DNA of 64,000 nucleotides, taken from assembly GCF_002310815.1 (NCBI RefSeq), contig NZ_CP011032.1:3874001-3938000 (forward strand), read 5' to 3'. This document shows positions 63,501 through 64,000 of this stretch, in pieces. Position numbers and translations under genes: made by a program. A model generated the notes under the pieces. The model saw only the letters and a program-made list of their open reading frames with translations. It ran no database searches and was not told the origin of the DNA. Numbering within the stretch: position 1 is the first letter of the stretch; each line of letters begins with the position of its first letter. This DNA comes from Pseudoalteromonas tunicata. GTDB taxonomy: Bacteria; Pseudomonadota; Gammaproteobacteria; Enterobacterales; Alteromonadaceae.

Positions 63501-64000
63501 ATGCGCTTTATTGATTTCCTTCATCAGCAAGCCAGTTGGTCTGCGCAATATAAAGAATGTGTGCTTAACGCACAGGCGGTTGCAGCTGTTTTATCTGAGT
63601 TAGAAAAAAGCGAACTTGCATCTGTCGATAAGAAAAAACTCCATGTTTTTTGTACATTTACGCCTATTCAAACCTTAATGGCTTATTTTGTTGCATCTCA
63701 TTTTGGCTTAATGGTTGCAATTGTATCCCCCAGAGGGCTACAAAAACTATTAGATGGTCTCGAACCTGCACTTTTAGGTCCGATGATTATTCCCAACGGC
63801 CATCAGAGTCCAAACCGCTTTTGGAGCGGTGAAGTACTCAAAATAGATCTAGAAATATCCACACCTTGTTTTGGCAATATAAATTTAAATAGCTCGACAG
63901 AAAGTGCGCGTTTTATTTTTTGCACCTCAGGGACAACAGGTAAAGCTAAACGCGTTATTCACAACGAGCAAACGCTAATTGCCAATGCCAAAGTGGTGGC
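63501..64000 (+). CDS. AMP-dependent synthetase/ligase (partial, runs off right edge)
   Basis: The first 166 codons, with AAGG 7 bases before the second of two adjacent ATGs. The P-loop FCTSGTTGKAKRVIH is clear (about residues 137-151). Such an adenylating enzyme would activate a carboxylic acid starter, for the ACP or CoA. Immediately downstream of the ketosynthase gene and presumably co-transcribed; the pathway continues beyond the window. Confidence 0.85.
   Translation, partial: MRFIDFLHQQASWSAQYKECVLNAQAVAAVLSELEKSELASVDKKKLHVFCTFTPIQTLMAYFVASHFGLMVAIVSPRGLQKLLDGLEPALLGPMIIPNGHQSPNRFWSGEVLKIDLEISTPCFGNINLNSSTESARFIFCTSGTTGKAKRVIHNEQTLIANAKVV

Overview
The window looks like a chromosomal segment of a marine gammaproteobacterium of the Pseudoalteromonas type. 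The grounds are moderate AT richness, many Alteromonadales-style hypothetical families (DUF3718, DUF3297), and a hydroxamate siderophore locus of the kind expected for bisucaberin, a compound first reported from a strain then named Alteromonas haloplanktis. This is inferred from gene content and was not checked against a database. No rRNA, tRNA, CRISPR array or complete insertion sequence was seen.

Layout. 0-14.6 kb: the N-terminal end of a sensor kinase, small secreted proteins, an ECF sigma/membrane/PDZ operon, a lipoprotein esterase, a pair of bacterial PH-domain membrane proteins, a polysaccharide deacetylase, an EAL protein, a PRC-barrel protein, and a DesK/DesR-like two-component pair. 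The pair is divergent from a secreted alpha/beta hydrolase, and three evenly spaced TGAC-N4-GTCA-type sites lie between them. 14.6-22.5 kb: an endonuclease/exonuclease/phosphatase lipoprotein, a DEAD-box helicase, a periplasmic solute-binding protein, an esterase, glmS and its DeoR-family neighbour.

22.5-27.2 kb: an odd accessory patch. A membrane-anchored winged-helix regulator with a beta-propeller-like periplasmic part is divergent from a very short HlyD-like protein. Two tiny candidate peptide genes flank them, one secreted with two cysteines and one basic. 27.3-39.8 kb: an efflux locus with an adaptor, one ATPase and three consecutive 800-residue MacB/FtsX-type permeases. The divergent gene pair encodes a sigma-54 response regulator and its kinase. 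A near-consensus -24/-12 promoter and two dyad sites in the divergent spacer fit direct control of the efflux operon by that regulator.

43.8-52.5 kb: a siderophore operon (PLP decarboxylase, N-hydroxylase, MFS exporter, GNAT-IucA/IucC fusion) divergent from a TonB-dependent receptor, with a Fur-like dyad between them. The enzyme set predicts a dihydroxamate such as bisucaberin or putrebactin.

52.7-64 kb: the most interesting block. A beta-barrel protein, a helical-repeat periplasmic protein, a LolDCE-like ABC pair, a LolA-like carrier and an Sfp-type phosphopantetheinyl transferase are followed by a 1-kb non-coding stretch. Then come a small two-cysteine secreted protein, a ketoreductase, an acyl carrier protein, a ketosynthase-like protein that has lost its catalytic residues, an intact ketosynthase and the start of an AMP-dependent ligase. 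This reads as a type II polyketide/fatty-acid-like pathway coupled to its own envelope transport route. It carries a (ACTTAAA)9 repeat in front of the carrier-protein gene and seven TAAAAACA copies upstream. The cluster continues past the right edge.
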